Shown here: piece after piece, positions 1 to 12,500 of the stretch | How the letters are laid out: every line of letters starts with the position of its first letter | How positions within the stretch are numbered: the first letter of the stretch is position 1 | Assembly: GCF_002119685.1 (NCBI RefSeq) | Contig: NZ_CP021108.1 | Location: 2,480,001 to 2,544,000 of the forward strand | Reading direction: 5' to 3' | Length of the DNA stretch: 64,000 nt | DNA from: Bordetella genomosp. 8 | GTDB lineage: Bacteria > Pseudomonadota > Gammaproteobacteria > Burkholderiales > Burkholderiaceae_B | The notes under the pieces: generated by a model | Seen by the model: the letters and a program-made list of their open reading frames with translations, nothing else | Databases searched by the model: none | Told to the model about the DNA's origin: nothing | Program-made: the position numbers and the translations under genes

Positions 1-869
1 TTCCTTATCCGGCGGGCGGATCGACCGACGTCCTGGCGCGCATGCTCGGCCAGAAGGTCGGCGAAACGCTGGGCCAGACCGTGATCGTGGAGAACCGTCC
101 GGGCGCGAGCGGCAATATCGGCGCGTCCTTCGTGGCGAAGTCCGAGCCCGATGGCTATACCCTGTTTCTAGGCACATCCACGGCGCTGTCCGTCAATCAA
201 AGCCTGTACAAATCGCTGCCCTACGATCCACAGAAGGACTTCGCGCCCATCGTCCTGGCGACCATGCTGCCCAGCCTGGTGGTGACGAACGACAAGGTCC
301 CTGTCAAGACGGTGCAGGAGCTGACCGAGTGGCTCAAAGGGCCTGGCCGCGGCGCCAGCTATGCCTCGTCCGGCGCCGGAACGCCAGCCCATCTCGGCGG
401 CGAACTCTACAAATGGCTGACCGGCACGCATGCGACGCACGTGCCCTACAAGGGCGGGGCGCCCGCGTTGACGGACCTGGTGGGTGGCCAGACCGCCTAC
501 ATGTTCGCCATCCTGCCGGAATCCATGCCGCTGGTAAAAACCGGCCAGTTGCGTGCACTGGCGGTGACGACCGCCAAACGCTTGCCGGCCTATCCGGATA
601 TCCCGACCGTGGCCGAATCGGGCGTGCCGGGTTATGAGCTGATCGGCTGGTACGGTTTCCTGGCGCCCGCGCGCACGCCTCCCGCGATCATCGACACGCT
701 GAACAAAGCCTTCAACAAGGCTTTGGATGAGCCCGACACGCGCAAGAAGTTGCAGGACCTGGGCTTCGAGGTGGCGGGCGGCCCGCCTCAGGCCTTGAGC
801 GACCTGATGCGTAGCGAAACCTCGAAATGGAAGCAGGTGATCGACAAGGCCGACATCAAGCTGGAGTAG
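1..869 (+). CDS. Bug-family tripartite tricarboxylate transporter receptor (5' end missing)
   Basis: Periplasmic solute receptor of the Bug/TctC family, which binds carboxylates or similar small acids for a tripartite transporter. The reading frame is open from the first bases, where it encodes PYPAGGSTDVLARMLG, so the gene starts upstream of the window; the internal ATG at 42 is not the true start. Family signatures seen are the PAGGSTD segment, VIVENRPGASGNIGA, the DGYTLFLGT strand, and HVPYKGGAPALTDLVGGQ, with a normal C-terminus. The signal peptide and first strand are lost at the window edge. The stop codon overlaps the convergent LysR gene by 14 bp. Ligand unknown: Bug receptors cannot be assigned a substrate from sequence alone. 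A LysR regulator beside a Bug gene is a common arrangement. Confidence 0.93.
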   Translation, partial: PYPAGGSTDVLARMLGQKVGETLGQTVIVENRPGASGNIGASFVAKSEPDGYTLFLGTSTALSVNQSLYKSLPYDPQKDFAPIVLATMLPSLVVTNDKVPVKTVQELTEWLKGPGRGASYASSGAGTPAHLGGELYKWLTGTHATHVPYKGGAPALTDLVGGQTAYMFAILPESMPLVKTGQLRALAVTTAKRLPAYPDIPTVAESGVPGYELIGWYGFLAPARTPPAIIDTLNKAFNKALDEPDTRKKLQDLGFEVAGGPPQALSDLMRSETSKWKQVIDKADIKLE

Positions 870-1860
870 CCATCGAGCTGCGCCGGCGTTGGCCCTTGGC
901 CGGCGCCGGCTTTTCTCGTTGTGCCTTGCCTGGAAGCGCGCTCACACCGGGCGGCAGGGGCCGTTCGTCGATGGCCCGGCGCATGAATTCCAGCAGGCGG
1001 GTGGAGCTGGGCGACAGGGCCCGCAGCTTGCGGCTGATCAGGCAGATCTCGCGCGAGAGCCGAGGTCCGATGACTTCGCGGAAAACGAAAGGCGCGAACT
1101 GCCCCATGCCGGCCGCCAGCGCGGGAATGATGGCATAGCTGGCCCCCAGCCGCAGCACCGCGTGTAGCGATGTGGTGCTGGAGATCTCGTCCCGCACGCC
1201 GGAGAACATATCCTGGCGTTGTACGTTTTCCCGAAGAAAGGCGCCGATGCCCGTGTCCGAGGAAAAGCTGACATAGTCGGCGGGATCGAGATCCGACCAG
1301 CGCAGCGGCTTGCGGCTGGCGCCATAGCGATGCCGTGCGTCGCACACCACGCCATAGCGGTCCTCGAGTAAAGGGGTATAGACCAGGTCGTCGTGCCCGC
1401 GGTGCCGGCTCGTCACGGCGAAATCCAGGTCTCCGCCAGCCACCATGGTCTCCACCAGTTCAGCACCGGCGTCACGCAATGAGATCGTCGTATCGGGGTA
1501 TTCCTGCTTGAAGGCATGGGCGGCGTCGGCCAGGAAGTGCTCGATGACCGAGGCCGCCGCCGCGATGCGGATGTGGCCCTGGCGCCCCTGCGAGAATGCC
1601 TGCAAATCGCTCAGCGCGCCGTCGAAGTGGCTGAGTATTTTTTCCGCTTCCACTTTGAAGCGCACGGCTTCGTTGGTCATGGCGACGCGGCGCGTGCTGC
1701 GATCGAACAGCTTCACGCCTATGGTTTCCTCGAACTGCTGGATGGTGGCGGTCAAGGACGACTGGGTAAGGAACAGGCGCGACGCCGCCACCGTGAACGA
1801 GCCCGCATCCGCCACCGCCACGAAACATCGCAGGTGTCGCAGGGAAATATTGCGCAGCAT
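856..1860 (-). CDS. LysR-family transcriptional regulator
   Basis: DNA-binding regulator of 334 residues, a normal LysR length. The N-terminal winged helix-turn-helix occupies about residues 5-65 (RHLRCFVAVADAGSFTVAA, then the LFDRSTRRVAMT wing). The C-terminal periplasmic-binding-protein-like effector domain starts near residue 90 (GHIRIAAAASVIEHFLAD). I chose the ATG at 1860 because it gives the standard LysR N-terminus and is preceded by AGGAAG; an upstream in-frame ATG at 1926 would add 22 unrelated residues. It is divergent from the aminotransferase gene at 2113 and convergent, with a short overlap, with the Bug gene. It probably controls the aminotransferase and itself from the AT-rich intergenic region. 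The basic C-terminal tail (KGQRRRSS) is unusual and lies in the overlap. Confidence 0.92.
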   Translation of the reverse strand: MLRNISLRHLRCFVAVADAGSFTVAASRLFLTQSSLTATIQQFEETIGVKLFDRSTRRVAMTNEAVRFKVEAEKILSHFDGALSDLQAFSQGRQGHIRIAAAASVIEHFLADAAHAFKQEYPDTTISLRDAGAELVETMVAGGDLDFAVTSRHRGHDDLVYTPLLEDRYGVVCDARHRYGASRKPLRWSDLDPADYVSFSSDTGIGAFLRENVQRQDMFSGVRDEISSTTSLHAVLRLGASYAIIPALAAGMGQFAPFVFREVIGPRLSREICLISRKLRALSPSSTRLLEFMRRAIDERPLPPGVSALPGKAQREKPAPAKGQRRRSSMATPA

Positions 1861-1955
1861 CTCGTTCTTCCTTTGCGTGCGATCGTAGGAGCCCTTGCAG
1901 GCGGCCTCGGCGTTGTCCACACGCATATCGGGCTGCGTGGATCATATATTGGTGA

Positions 1956-1985
1956 AAACGAATAAACAATAAAAACTAATCGTTT
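1956..1985. promoter_or_regulatory. AT-rich divergent promoter region with inverted repeat
   Basis: The 252-bp gap between the divergent LysR and aminotransferase genes contains a markedly AT-rich stretch at about 1941-2000. Within it AAACGA (1956-1961) and TCGTTT (1980-1985) form an inverted repeat, and AACAA/TTGTT pairs are nested around the same centre. Divergent LysR promoters normally carry such dyads, so this is the likely operator. This is inference from position and symmetry. Confidence 0.45.
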
Positions 1986-2112
1986 GTTGTGAAGAAATCG
2001 CGTTCCTAGAATGCCTCGATCTTCTTTCCAGCAACTCGCCGACGGGCGCGGGTGCGGCGCGAGTGCAGCGCGGCCGCACGTGCGGCCGCTATCCATCGCA
2101 AAGGACTTAGAC

Positions 2113-3315
2113 ATGGGCTTACTCGCAGACAGGGTCAATCGCATCAAGCCTTCTCCCAGCTCCATGGCGGGACAGCGGGCGCGCGAGCTACGCGCGAGCG
2201 GGCGCGACATCCTGGGCCTGACCGCCGGCGAGCCGGATTTCGATACGCCGGCGAACGTCATCGAAGCGGCCGGGCGTGCCATGGCGGAATCCCGCACCAA
2301 ATACACGGACGTCGGCGGCACGCCAGAACTCAAGGAAGCCATCGCCCACAAGTTCGCGCGGGAGAACGGCCTGGACTACCGCAAGGAGGAAATCATCGCC
2401 GGTACGGGCGGCAAACAGGTGATTTTCAATGCCTTGATGTGCACCGTAGGGAAAGGGGATGAAGTCATCGTCCCGGCGCCTTACTGGGTGTCCTATCCTG
2501 ATATCGCCCTGTTGGCGGGGGCCACACCTGTCTTCGCGCCTACCCGCGTCGAAGATGGCTTCAAGCTCCGTGCCGATGCGCTGGAGCGAGCCATCACGCC
2601 GCGCACACGCTGGCTGATACTGAATGCGCCGAACAATCCCAGCGGCGCGACCTATTCGGCGGACGAACTCAAGGACCTCGCCGAGGTCCTGCTGCGCCAT
2701 TCGCATGTATGGGTGCTGTCGGACGATATGTACGAGCACATCCTGTATGACGGGCGCGGCTTCAACACGCTCGCGCAGGTCGAGCCGCAATTGAAAGCAC
2801 GCACGCTGACCGTCAATGGCGTATCGAAGGCCTATGCGATGACGGGCTGGCGGATCGGCTATGCGGGAGGACCCGTGGAACTGGTCAAGGCCATGACCAA
2901 GCTGCAATCGCAGAGTACGTCCAATCCGTCGTCGATCAGCCAGGCGGCGGCGCGTGAAGCCTTGGTAGGCCCGCAGGACGTGATCAAGGAACGCACCGCC
3001 ATCTTCCAGCAGCGCCGTGATTTCCTGGTGGACGCGTTGAATGGCATCTCGGGCATCCACTGCCATGTTCCCGAGGGCGCCTTCTATGCGTTTCCATCCT
3101 GCGCGGAATTGATCGGACGCCGCACGCCACAGGGCAAGACGCTGGTCAACGACGAAGACTTCATCATGTACCTGCTGGAAGAGGAAGACTTCGCTGTCCT
3201 GCAAGGCGCGGCCTACGGGGTGTCGCCGCACTTCCGCTTGTCCTTCGCGGCGTCGATGGATGCCATCGAGGCTGGGTGCGAACGATTGCGTCGCGCATGC
3301 GCCAAGCTGGATTGA
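2113..3315 (+). CDS. Pyridoxal-phosphate-dependent aminotransferase, class I (aspartate aminotransferase type)
   Basis: Cytosolic PLP enzyme of 400 residues, the usual size for class I/II aminotransferases, that moves amino groups between an amino acid and a 2-oxo acid. Visible motifs are LTAGEPDFDTP near the N-terminus, the NAPNNPSGATY loop, and the PLP-lysine motif SKAYAMTGWRIGY with Lys239 as Schiff-base residue. The FRLSFAAS segment near the C-terminus supplies the carboxylate-binding arginine. The ATG at 2113 is preceded by AAAGGA at good spacing; an upstream in-frame ATG (2011) lacks both homology and a ribosome site. It stands alone, divergent from a LysR gene. Aspartate, or a related amino acid such as alanine or an aromatic one, could be the donor; the sequence does not decide. 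Confidence 0.93.
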   Translation: MGLLADRVNRIKPSPSSMAGQRARELRASGRDILGLTAGEPDFDTPANVIEAAGRAMAESRTKYTDVGGTPELKEAIAHKFARENGLDYRKEEIIAGTGGKQVIFNALMCTVGKGDEVIVPAPYWVSYPDIALLAGATPVFAPTRVEDGFKLRADALERAITPRTRWLILNAPNNPSGATYSADELKDLAEVLLRHSHVWVLSDDMYEHILYDGRGFNTLAQVEPQLKARTLTVNGVSKAYAMTGWRIGYAGGPVELVKAMTKLQSQSTSNPSSISQAAAREALVGPQDVIKERTAIFQQRRDFLVDALNGISGIHCHVPEGAFYAFPSCAELIGRRTPQGKTLVNDEDFIMYLLEEEDFAVLQGAAYGVSPHFRLSFAASMDAIEAGCERLRRACAKLD

Positions 3316-3467
3316 GGCCGTCACATATCGGTTAGGAGCCGTGCTCTATGACCGTTGTTTTCTTACAGGATGAAACCATAGATTTTGTTTATTAGGGCGA
3401 TAGAGTTCGTAATCTTCCTGCGACATTATGCTCATCAATGTCGTTTTGTTACAACTTAATTTCCTAT

Positions 3468-3512
3468 CCTGTCCTTACGTACAATGCCGGCGGCACGATC
3501 AGCCCATAGGAT
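3468..3512 (+). promoter_or_regulatory. Candidate promoter of giant adhesin 1, shared architecture with adhesin 2
   Basis: The 223-bp gap before the 7,326-codon gene holds CCTGTCCT (3468), ACAATGCCGG (3481) and ATAGGAT (3506). The same elements in the same order and nearly the same spacing precede the second adhesin at 35474, 35487 and 35513. ATAGGAT lies 33 bp before the ATG and could be the -10 element; no good -35 hexamer is seen, which suggests activator dependence. The ribosome site ACGGAG ends 8 bp before the ATG at 3539. Confidence 0.5.
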
Positions 3513-3538
3513 GAACCGTCTTCCACGGAGTCATCCAT

Positions 3539-6500
3539 ATGGCTTACTCGCTTCCCGCCACTGTCCTGCAAGTCACCGGCCGCGCCTGGATGCGCCATCC
3601 GGACGGATCGCTGACCGAATTGCATGCAGGCAGCCGCATCCCCCCGGATACGGAGATCGTGACGTCATCGGGCGCCACGGTCAGCCTGCAGGTCGAAGGC
3701 GGGATGCCCATCCTGATCGGCGAGAACCGCGAAGTCACCCTGACAGATGATGTGGCGGGCGCCGTCGACGCCACGGAAGCGCGCGTGGCGCCCCCGCAAG
3801 GCACGGACTCCGACCGGTTGCTCGCCGCGCTGCAAAGCGGCCAGGATCCGTTCGACAACCTGGATCCCACCGCCGCGTTGTCTTCCGGAAGCGCCGGGGA
3901 CGCCGCCGGTAGCAGCTTTGTGCGCCTGGCGCGTATCCTGGAATCCACCACGCCACTGTCGCTGGAGTATCCCAACCCAGCCGCGGCGCAGACGACCGCC
4001 AACGTCCCGGCCGCGGGCGTGGCGGGCGGCGACGGCGGTGGCGCGCCAGATAGCGCGAATACTGGCACTGGAAGCACGGGTAGCGCTGCCGCCCCTTCCA
4101 CTGGCACGTCCACCGGCACGTCCACCACCGCGCCTGCCAGCGGGAGTGCTCCATCGAGCGAGCCAACGACCGGTGGGCCGTCCACCGGCACTCCGTCCAC
4201 CGGTACGCCAGTCGACGTACCCCACGTGAACGCGCCGCCCGTGGCCGCGGCGGACACCGCCACGACCACGCAGAACGCTTCCGTCAGCGGCAATATCCTG
4301 CGCAACGACACGGATCCGGACAACGACGCGTTGGCGATCGTCACGGTCGGCGACCAGCGCATGGTCACCGGCGGTGTCACGGTGGCGGGCTCCAGCGGCG
4401 GAACGTTCACTGTCTATCCGGACGGAAGCTATGTGTTCAATCCCGGCGCCAGCTATCAGCATCTGGGCGCCGGACAGACCGCCACCAGCAGCGCCAGCTA
4501 TACCGTAACGGACCCCAGCGGGGCGACCTCGACGACCACCGTCACGGTCACCATTAATGGCGTGAACGACGCGCCCGTGTCCACGGGCTTGTCCGATCAG
4601 ACGGGGCAAGACGCCCAGCAAGGCGTCAATATCGACGTGTCGAGCCACTTCTCCGACGTCGATACCGGCGACAGGCTGACGTACTCCGCCGTCGGGCTGC
4701 CGCCTGGGCTGACGATCGATCCGCGCACAGGCGTGATCTCGGGGAACATCGATGCGTCGGCGTCGATGGGCGGCGATCACGGCAAATACCAGGTGGTGGT
4801 CACCGCCACGGACGGCAGCGGTGCCAGTACGTCGCAGGCCTTCGCCTGGAACGTCGGTAATCCGGCACCCGTCGCGGCCGACGACAGTGCCGCAGGCGGC
4901 CAGAACGAGGTGCTGGGCGGCAACGTCATCGGCGGAGATGCGCAAGGCCATGGCCGAGATCTCGATCCTGACGGCGACCCGCTCACTGTTACCGGCGTCA
5001 ACGGGCAAGCCGGCAACGTCGGCCTGGCCCTGGCCGGCGATCACGGCGGGACGTTCGTTCTGAACGCGGACGGCAGCTACAGCTTCGACCCTGGCGCCGC
5101 ATTCAACTACCTGCCCGCGGGCCAGACCCAGGCGACGTCGATCTCCTACACGGTATCGGACGGTCAGGGCGGCGTATCCACGGCCACCTTGACCGTCACG
5201 GTTACGGGCACCAACGACGTGCCGGTGATGAGCAGCGGCGTGCACACGGTCACCGAGGACCAGGGCGTTACCGGCGGGCAACTTACCGCCGAAGGCCGCT
5301 TGTCCATTACCGACGCCGACACCGGGGAGTCCGCGTTTCGGCCGGGGGCGCATTTCGACGGCAGCACAGGTAATGGCAACGCAGCCCTGGGCACGCTGGT
5401 GTTCGACGCCGACGGCTCCTATACCTACACCGTGGCGAACGACAATCCTGTCGTGCAGGGTCTGAAGAGCGGCGAAAGCATCGTCGAAACGTATACGGTG
5501 ACCAGCCAGGACGGTTCGGCCACCAGCACCATCACCATCACCATCGATGGCACCGACGACCGGGCAGTCATCACGCCCCACGTGCCAGGCGATGACGCAG
5601 GCACGGTCACCGAAGACGCGGCCCCGGCCGCCAGTGGCAAGCTGGATATCGCCGATCCCGACGCCGGCCAGGCGGTATTCGTGCCGCAAACCGGTACGGC
5701 GGGCGCCTACGGCACGTTCGCGATCGCGGCCGACGGCGCCTGGACGTACACGCTGAACAACGCCGATCCAGCCGTGCAGGCGTTCGCCGCCGGCGAAAGC
5801 CGGGTCGAACAATTCACCGTGGCGTCCGCCGACGGCACGACGAGCACCGTGACGGTGACCATCCTGGGCACCAACGACATTCCTATCATCAACGCCGCGA
5901 CAGGCGCGGATGTGGGTTCGGTCACGGAGGACGACGCCAAGACCGCCACAGGCCAGTTCAGCAAGACGGATGTCGACGCCACGGACACGCACACCTGGAC
6001 GGTGGATGGCAACGCGAAGGGCGCCTACGGTACGTTTGCCGTTGACCAAACCGGCAAGTGGACCTACACGTTGGACAACGCAGCGGCTCAGTCGCTGACG
6101 GCGAAGGACCATATCCAGGAAACCTACACCGTCAAGGTTGACGATGGCCATGGCGGAACGGCTACGAAGTCCGTGACCCTGACGATCAACGGCACGGACG
6201 ACGCCGCGATCATCACCCCGCACGCGACCGGCAGCGATGCTGGCACCGTCAGGGAAGATACGACCCTGACCACCAGCGGCAAGCTGGACATCGTCGATCC
6301 CGACGCAGGCCAGGCTGTCTTCGTGCCTCAGGCGAGCACCGCCGGCACATACGGCACCTTCGCCTTGACGACGGACGGAACGTGGACGTACACGCTCAAC
6401 AACGCCAATCCCGGCGTGCAGGCGCTGGGCGTCAACGAGACCCGGGTCGAACAATTCACCGTCACGTCGGCCGACGGCACGACGAGCACCGTCACGGTGA

Positions 6501-9500
6501 CGGTCCAGGGCACCAACGATGCCCCGACCATCAACGTCCCGACGGGAACGGACGCTGGCTCTGTCACGGAAGACGGTACCAAGACGGCCACCGGGCAGTT
6601 CAGTCAAACGGACGTTGATGCGACCGACACGCACGCCTGGACGGTGGATGGCAACGCGAAGGGCGCCTACGGCACGTTCGCCGTTGACCAAACCGGCAAG
6701 TGGACGTACACGCTGGACAACGCCGCAGCTCAGTCGCTGACGGCGAAGGACCATATCCAGGAGACCTACACGGTCAAGGTCGACGACGGCCATGGTGGCA
6801 CGGCCACCAAATCCGTCACGGTGACGATCAACGGCGCGGACGACGGCGCGATCATCACGCCGCATGCCACTGGAAGCGATGCCGGCACGGTCAAGGAAGA
6901 CACCACGCTGACCACCAGCGGCAAGCTGGACGTTGTCGACGCCGACGCCGGCCAGGCTGTATTCATCCCGCAGTCGAGCACCACCGGCACATACGGCACC
7001 TTCGCCCTGACGACGGACGGCACCTGGACGTACACGCTCAATAACGCCACTCCCGCTGTACAGGCACTGGGCGCCAACGAGAGCCGGGTCGAACAGTTCA
7101 CCGTCACGTCGGCCGACGGCACGACGAGTACCGTCACGGTGACGGTCCAGGGCACCAACGATGCCCCGACGATCAACGCCCCGACGGGCACGGACGCTGG
7201 TTCTGTCACGGAAGACGGCGCCAAGATCGCGACCGGCCAGTTCACCCAGACTGATGTCGACGTGACTGACACGCACACCTGGACGGTGGATGGCAGCGCG
7301 AAGGGCGCCTACGGTACCTTCGCGGTCGATCAAACCGGCAAGTGGACGTACACGCTGGACAACGCGGCGGCCCAGTCCCTGACGGCGAAGGATCACATCC
7401 AGGAAACCTACACCGTCAAGGTTGACGACGGTCATGGCGGAACGGCGACGAAGTCGGTCACGTTGACGATCAACGGCACGGACGATACGGCGATCATTAC
7501 CCCGCATGCGACCGGCAGCGATGCTGGTACGGTCAAGGAAGACACGACGCTGACCACTAGTGGAAAGCTCGACATAGTCGACCCGGATGCAGGCCAAGCT
7601 GTCTTCGCGCCACAAGTGAACACCGTCGGCACCTACGGCACCTTCGCCCTGACGACGGATGGGACGTGGACGTACAACCTGAACAATGCCTCCACGGCGG
7701 TTCAGCAACTGGCCGCCGGACAGACTGCAACTGAAACGTTCACGGTCACGTCCGCGGATGGTACGACGAGCGCCGTGACGGTGACTGTCCAGGGCACCAA
7801 CGACGCGCCCACGATCAACGTTCCGTCGGGAGCCGACTCCGGTTCGGTCACGGAAGACGGCACCAAGACGGCGACTGGTCAGTTCAGCAAGACGGATGTT
7901 GACGCCACGGACACGCACACCTGGACGGTGGACGGCAACGCCAAGGGCGCCTACGGCACCTTTGCTGTCGATCAAACTGGCAAGTGGACGTACACGCTGG
8001 ACAACGCCGCGGCGCAGTCGCTGACGGCAAAGGACCACATCCAGGAAACCTACACCGTCAAGGTTGACGATGGCCATGGCGGAACGGCAACGAAGACCGT
8101 GACCCTGACCATCAACGGCACGGACGATGCCGCGATCATCACGCCGCACGCGACCGGCAGCGATGCCGGGACGGTCAAGGAAGACACGACGCTGACCACC
8201 AGCGGCAAGCTCGACGTTGTCGACCCAGATGCCGGTCAGGCAGTGTTCGTTCCGCAGACGGGCGCGGTCGGCACGTACGGAAGCTTCTCGCTGACGGCGG
8301 ACGGCACATGGACCTATACGCTGAACAACGCCTCGACAGCGGTTCAGCAGCTGGCGGCTGGTCAAACGGCGACCGAGACGTTCACGGTGGCAACGGCTGA
8401 CGGCACGACGAGTACCGTCACGGTGACGGTGCAAGGCACCAACGATGCGCCCACGATTAACGTTCCGTCGGGAGCCGACACCGGTTCGGTTACGGAAGAC
8501 GGCGGAAAGACCGCGACGGGGCAGTTCAGCAAGACCGATATCGACGCAACCGACACGCACACCTGGACGGTGGATGGCAACGCGAAGGGGGCGTACGGCA
8601 CGTTCAGCGTGGATCAGACCGGCAAATGGACGTACACGCTGGACAATGCTGCGGCTCAGTCGCTGACCGCTAAGGACCACATTCAGGAAACCTATACGGT
8701 CAAGGTCGACGACGGCCATGGCGGCACGGCGACGAAGTCGGTCACGTTGACGATCAACGGCACCGACGACGCGGCGATCATTACGCCGCACGCGACCGGC
8801 AGCGACGCCGGCACGGTCAAGGAAGATACGACGCTGACGACCAGCGGCAAGCTCGATGTCGTGGATCCGGACGCTGGCCAGGCGGTATTCGTATCCCAGA
8901 ACGTGAACGGCCAGTATGGCACCTTCACGATGGGCACGGATGGTACGTGGACATACACGCTGAACAACGCTTCGACGGCGGTTCAGCAGCTCGCCGCCGG
9001 TCAGACGGCGACAGAGAAGTTCACGGTTGCGTCGGCTGATGGTTCGACGAGCACGGTGACCGTGACGGTTCAAGGCACCAACGACGCGCCCACGATCAAC
9101 GTCCCGTTGGGTGCCGACGCCGGTTCGGTCACGGAGGACAGCACCAAGACCGCGACTGGTCAGTTCAGCAAGACTGACGTTGACGCGACAGACACGCACA
9201 CCTGGACGGTGGATGGCAACGCGAAGGGGGCCTACGGCACGTTCGCTGTCGACCAGACCGGCAAGTGGACGTACACGCTGGACAATGCCGCAGCCCAATC
9301 GTTGACCGCGAAAGACCACATCCAGGAAACCTACACCGTCAAGGTCGACGATGGCCACGGCGGCATGGCCACAAAGTCCGTGACCCTGACCATCAACGGC
9401 ACGGACGACACTGCGATCATCACGCCGCATGCGACCGGCAGCGACGCCGGGACGGTCAAGGAAGACACGACCCTGACGACCAGCGGAAAGTTGGACGTTA

Positions 9501-12500
9501 CCGATCCGGATGCCGGCCAGGCCGTTTTCGTTGCTCAGAATGTGAACGGCCAGTATGGGTCGTTCACGATGGGCACGGACGGTACGTGGACCTATACGCT
9601 GAACAACGCCTCGTTGGCAGTCCAGCAACTGGCCGCTGGTCAGACCGCGACCGAGAAGTTCACGGTGGCCTCGGCCGATGGTACGACCAGTACGGTGACG
9701 GTGACGGTGCAGGGCACCAACGATGCCCCGACGATCAATGTTCCGTCGGGAGCCGACGCTGGTTCAGTTACGGAAGACGGTACCAAGACCGCGACCGGTC
9801 AGTTCAGCAAGACTGACGTGGACGCGACCGACACGCAAACCTGGACGGTGGATGGTAACGCCAAGGGCGCCTACGGCACGTTCGCAGTCGATCAGACCGG
9901 TAAGTGGACGTACACGCTCGACAACGCAGCGGCCCAGTCGCTGACGTCGAAGGACCACATCCAGGAAACCTATACGGTCAAGGTCGATGATGGCCACGGC
10001 GGCACGGCCACGAAGACCGTGACCCTGACCATCAACGGCACGGACGATGCGGCGATCATCACGCCGCACGCGACAGGCAGCGACGCAGGCACGGTCAAGG
10101 AAGATACGACGCTGACGACCAGCGGCAAGCTCGATGTCGTAGATCCGGATGCTGGTCAGGCGGTATTCGTCGCCCAGAGCGTGAATGGCCAGTACGGCTC
10201 ATTCACGATGGGCACAGATGGGACGTGGACATACAACCTGAACAATGCTTCGACGGCGGTTCAGCAGCTCGCCGCCGGTCAAACGGCAACTGAGAAGTTC
10301 ACGGTTACATCGGCCGATGGCACGACGAGCACCGTAACGGTGACCGTTCAGGGCACCAACGATGCCCCGACGATCACTGCGCCAGCAGGAACGGACGCTG
10401 GTTCCGTCACGGAGGACGGCACCAATACGGCGACCGGCCAGTTCAGCAAAACTGACGTTGACACGACTGACACACACACCTGGACCGTGGATGGCAACGC
10501 CGAGGGCGCCTACGGCACCTTCAGCGTAGACCAAACCGGAAAGTGGACCTACACGCTGGACAACGCTGCGGCTCAGTCGCTGACGGCGAAGGACCACATT
10601 CAGGAAACCTACACGGTCAAGGTCGACGACGGCCATGGCGGGACGGCCACGAAGTCTGTGACGCTGACCATCAATGGTACGGACGACGCGGCGATCATCA
10701 CGCCGCACGCGACGGGCAGTGACGCTGGCACGGTCAAGGAAGACACGACGCTGACCACCAGCGGCAAGCTGGACGTTGTCGACCCCGACGTCGGCCAGGC
10801 TGTGTTCATCCCGCAGTCGAGCACCGCCGGCACATACGGCACCTTTGCGCTGACGACAGACGGCACCTGGACGTACACGCTCAACAACGCCAGTCCCGCC
10901 GTACAGGCGCTGGGCGTCAACGAGAGCCGAGTCGAACAGTTCACCGTTACGTCAGCCGACGGCACGACGAGCACCGTGACGGTGACGGTTCAGGGCACCA
11001 ACGATGCGCCGACGATCAACGTTCCGACCGGAACCGACGTCGGTTCCGTCATAGAAGACGGCACTAAGACGGCAACTGGTCAGTTCAGCAAGACCGATAT
11101 CGACGCGACCGACACGCACACCTGGACGGTGGATGGCAACGCGAAGGGCACCTACGGCACGTTCGCTGTCGACCAGACCGGCAAGTGGACGTACACGCTG
11201 GACAATTCTGCAGCCCAGTCGCTGACCGCGAAGGATCACATTCAGGAAACCTACACCGTCAAGGTCGACGACGGCCATGGCGGCACGGCGACCAAGTCGG
11301 TCACGTTGACGATCAACGGCACGGACGACGCGGCGATTATCACGCCGCACGCGACCGGCAGCGATGCGGGCACGGTCAAGGAGGACACGACGCTGACGAC
11401 CAGCGGCAAGCTGGATGTCGTGGATCCAGATGCCGGTCAAGCCGTGTTCGTTGCCCAGAATGTGAACGGCCAGTACGGCTCATTCACGATAGGCACGGAT
11501 GGTACGTGGACGTACACGCTGAACAACGCCGCGACGGCGGTCCAGCAATTGGCGGCTGGTCAAACGGCGACCGAGAACTTCACGGTGGCATCGGCCGACG
11601 GCACGACCAGCATCGTGACGGTGACGGTCCAGGGCACCAACGACGCCCCGACCATCAACGTCCCGACGGGAACGGACGCTGGCTCGGTCACGGAGGACGG
11701 CACCAAGACGGCAACCGGCCAATTCAGCAAGACGGACATTGACGCGACTGACACGCACACTTGGACCGTCGATGGCGACGCGAAGGGCGCCTATGGCACC
11801 TTCGCTGTTGACCAGACCGGCAAGTGGACCTACACGCTGGACAACGCCGCGGCTCAGTCGCTGACGGCGAAGGACCACATCCAGGAAACCTACACCGTCA
11901 AGGTCGACGACGGCCACGGCGGAACCGCGACGAAGTCTGTCACTGTCACGATTAGCGGTGCGGATGACGGCGCGATCATCACGCCGCATGCGACCGGCAG
12001 CGACGCGGGTGCGGTCAAGGAAGACACGACGCTGACGACCAGCGGTAAGCTCGACGTCGCGGATCCGGACGCCGGTCAGGCTGTCTTCGTGCCGCAAACG
12101 AGCACCGCCGGCACCTACGGCACCTTCGCCCTGACGACGGACGGGACGTGGACATACAACCTGAACAATGCCTCCTCGGCGGTTCAGCAACTGGCCGCCG
12201 GACAGACTGCAACTGAAACGTTCACGGTCACGTCAGCGGATGGCACGACGAGCACCGTGACGGTGACTGTCCAGGGCACCAACGACGCGCCCACGATCAA
12301 CGTCCCGACGGGAACGGACGCCGGTTCGGTCACGGAAGACGGTACCAAGACGGCGACTGGTCAGTTCAGCAAGACCGACATTGACGCAACCGACACGCAC
12401 ACTTGGACGGTCGATGGCAACGCCAAGGGCGCCTACGGTACCTTCGCGGTCGATCAAACCGGCAAGTGGACCTACACGCTGGACAACGCCGCAGCGCAGT

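Noticed and set aside
3460..3466. TTTCCTA heptad (also at 29073-29079) resembling a BvgA half-site
   Set aside because: A lone 7-mer is expected by chance in a window of this size, no inverted partner heptad is nearby, and genus assignment is itself inferred.
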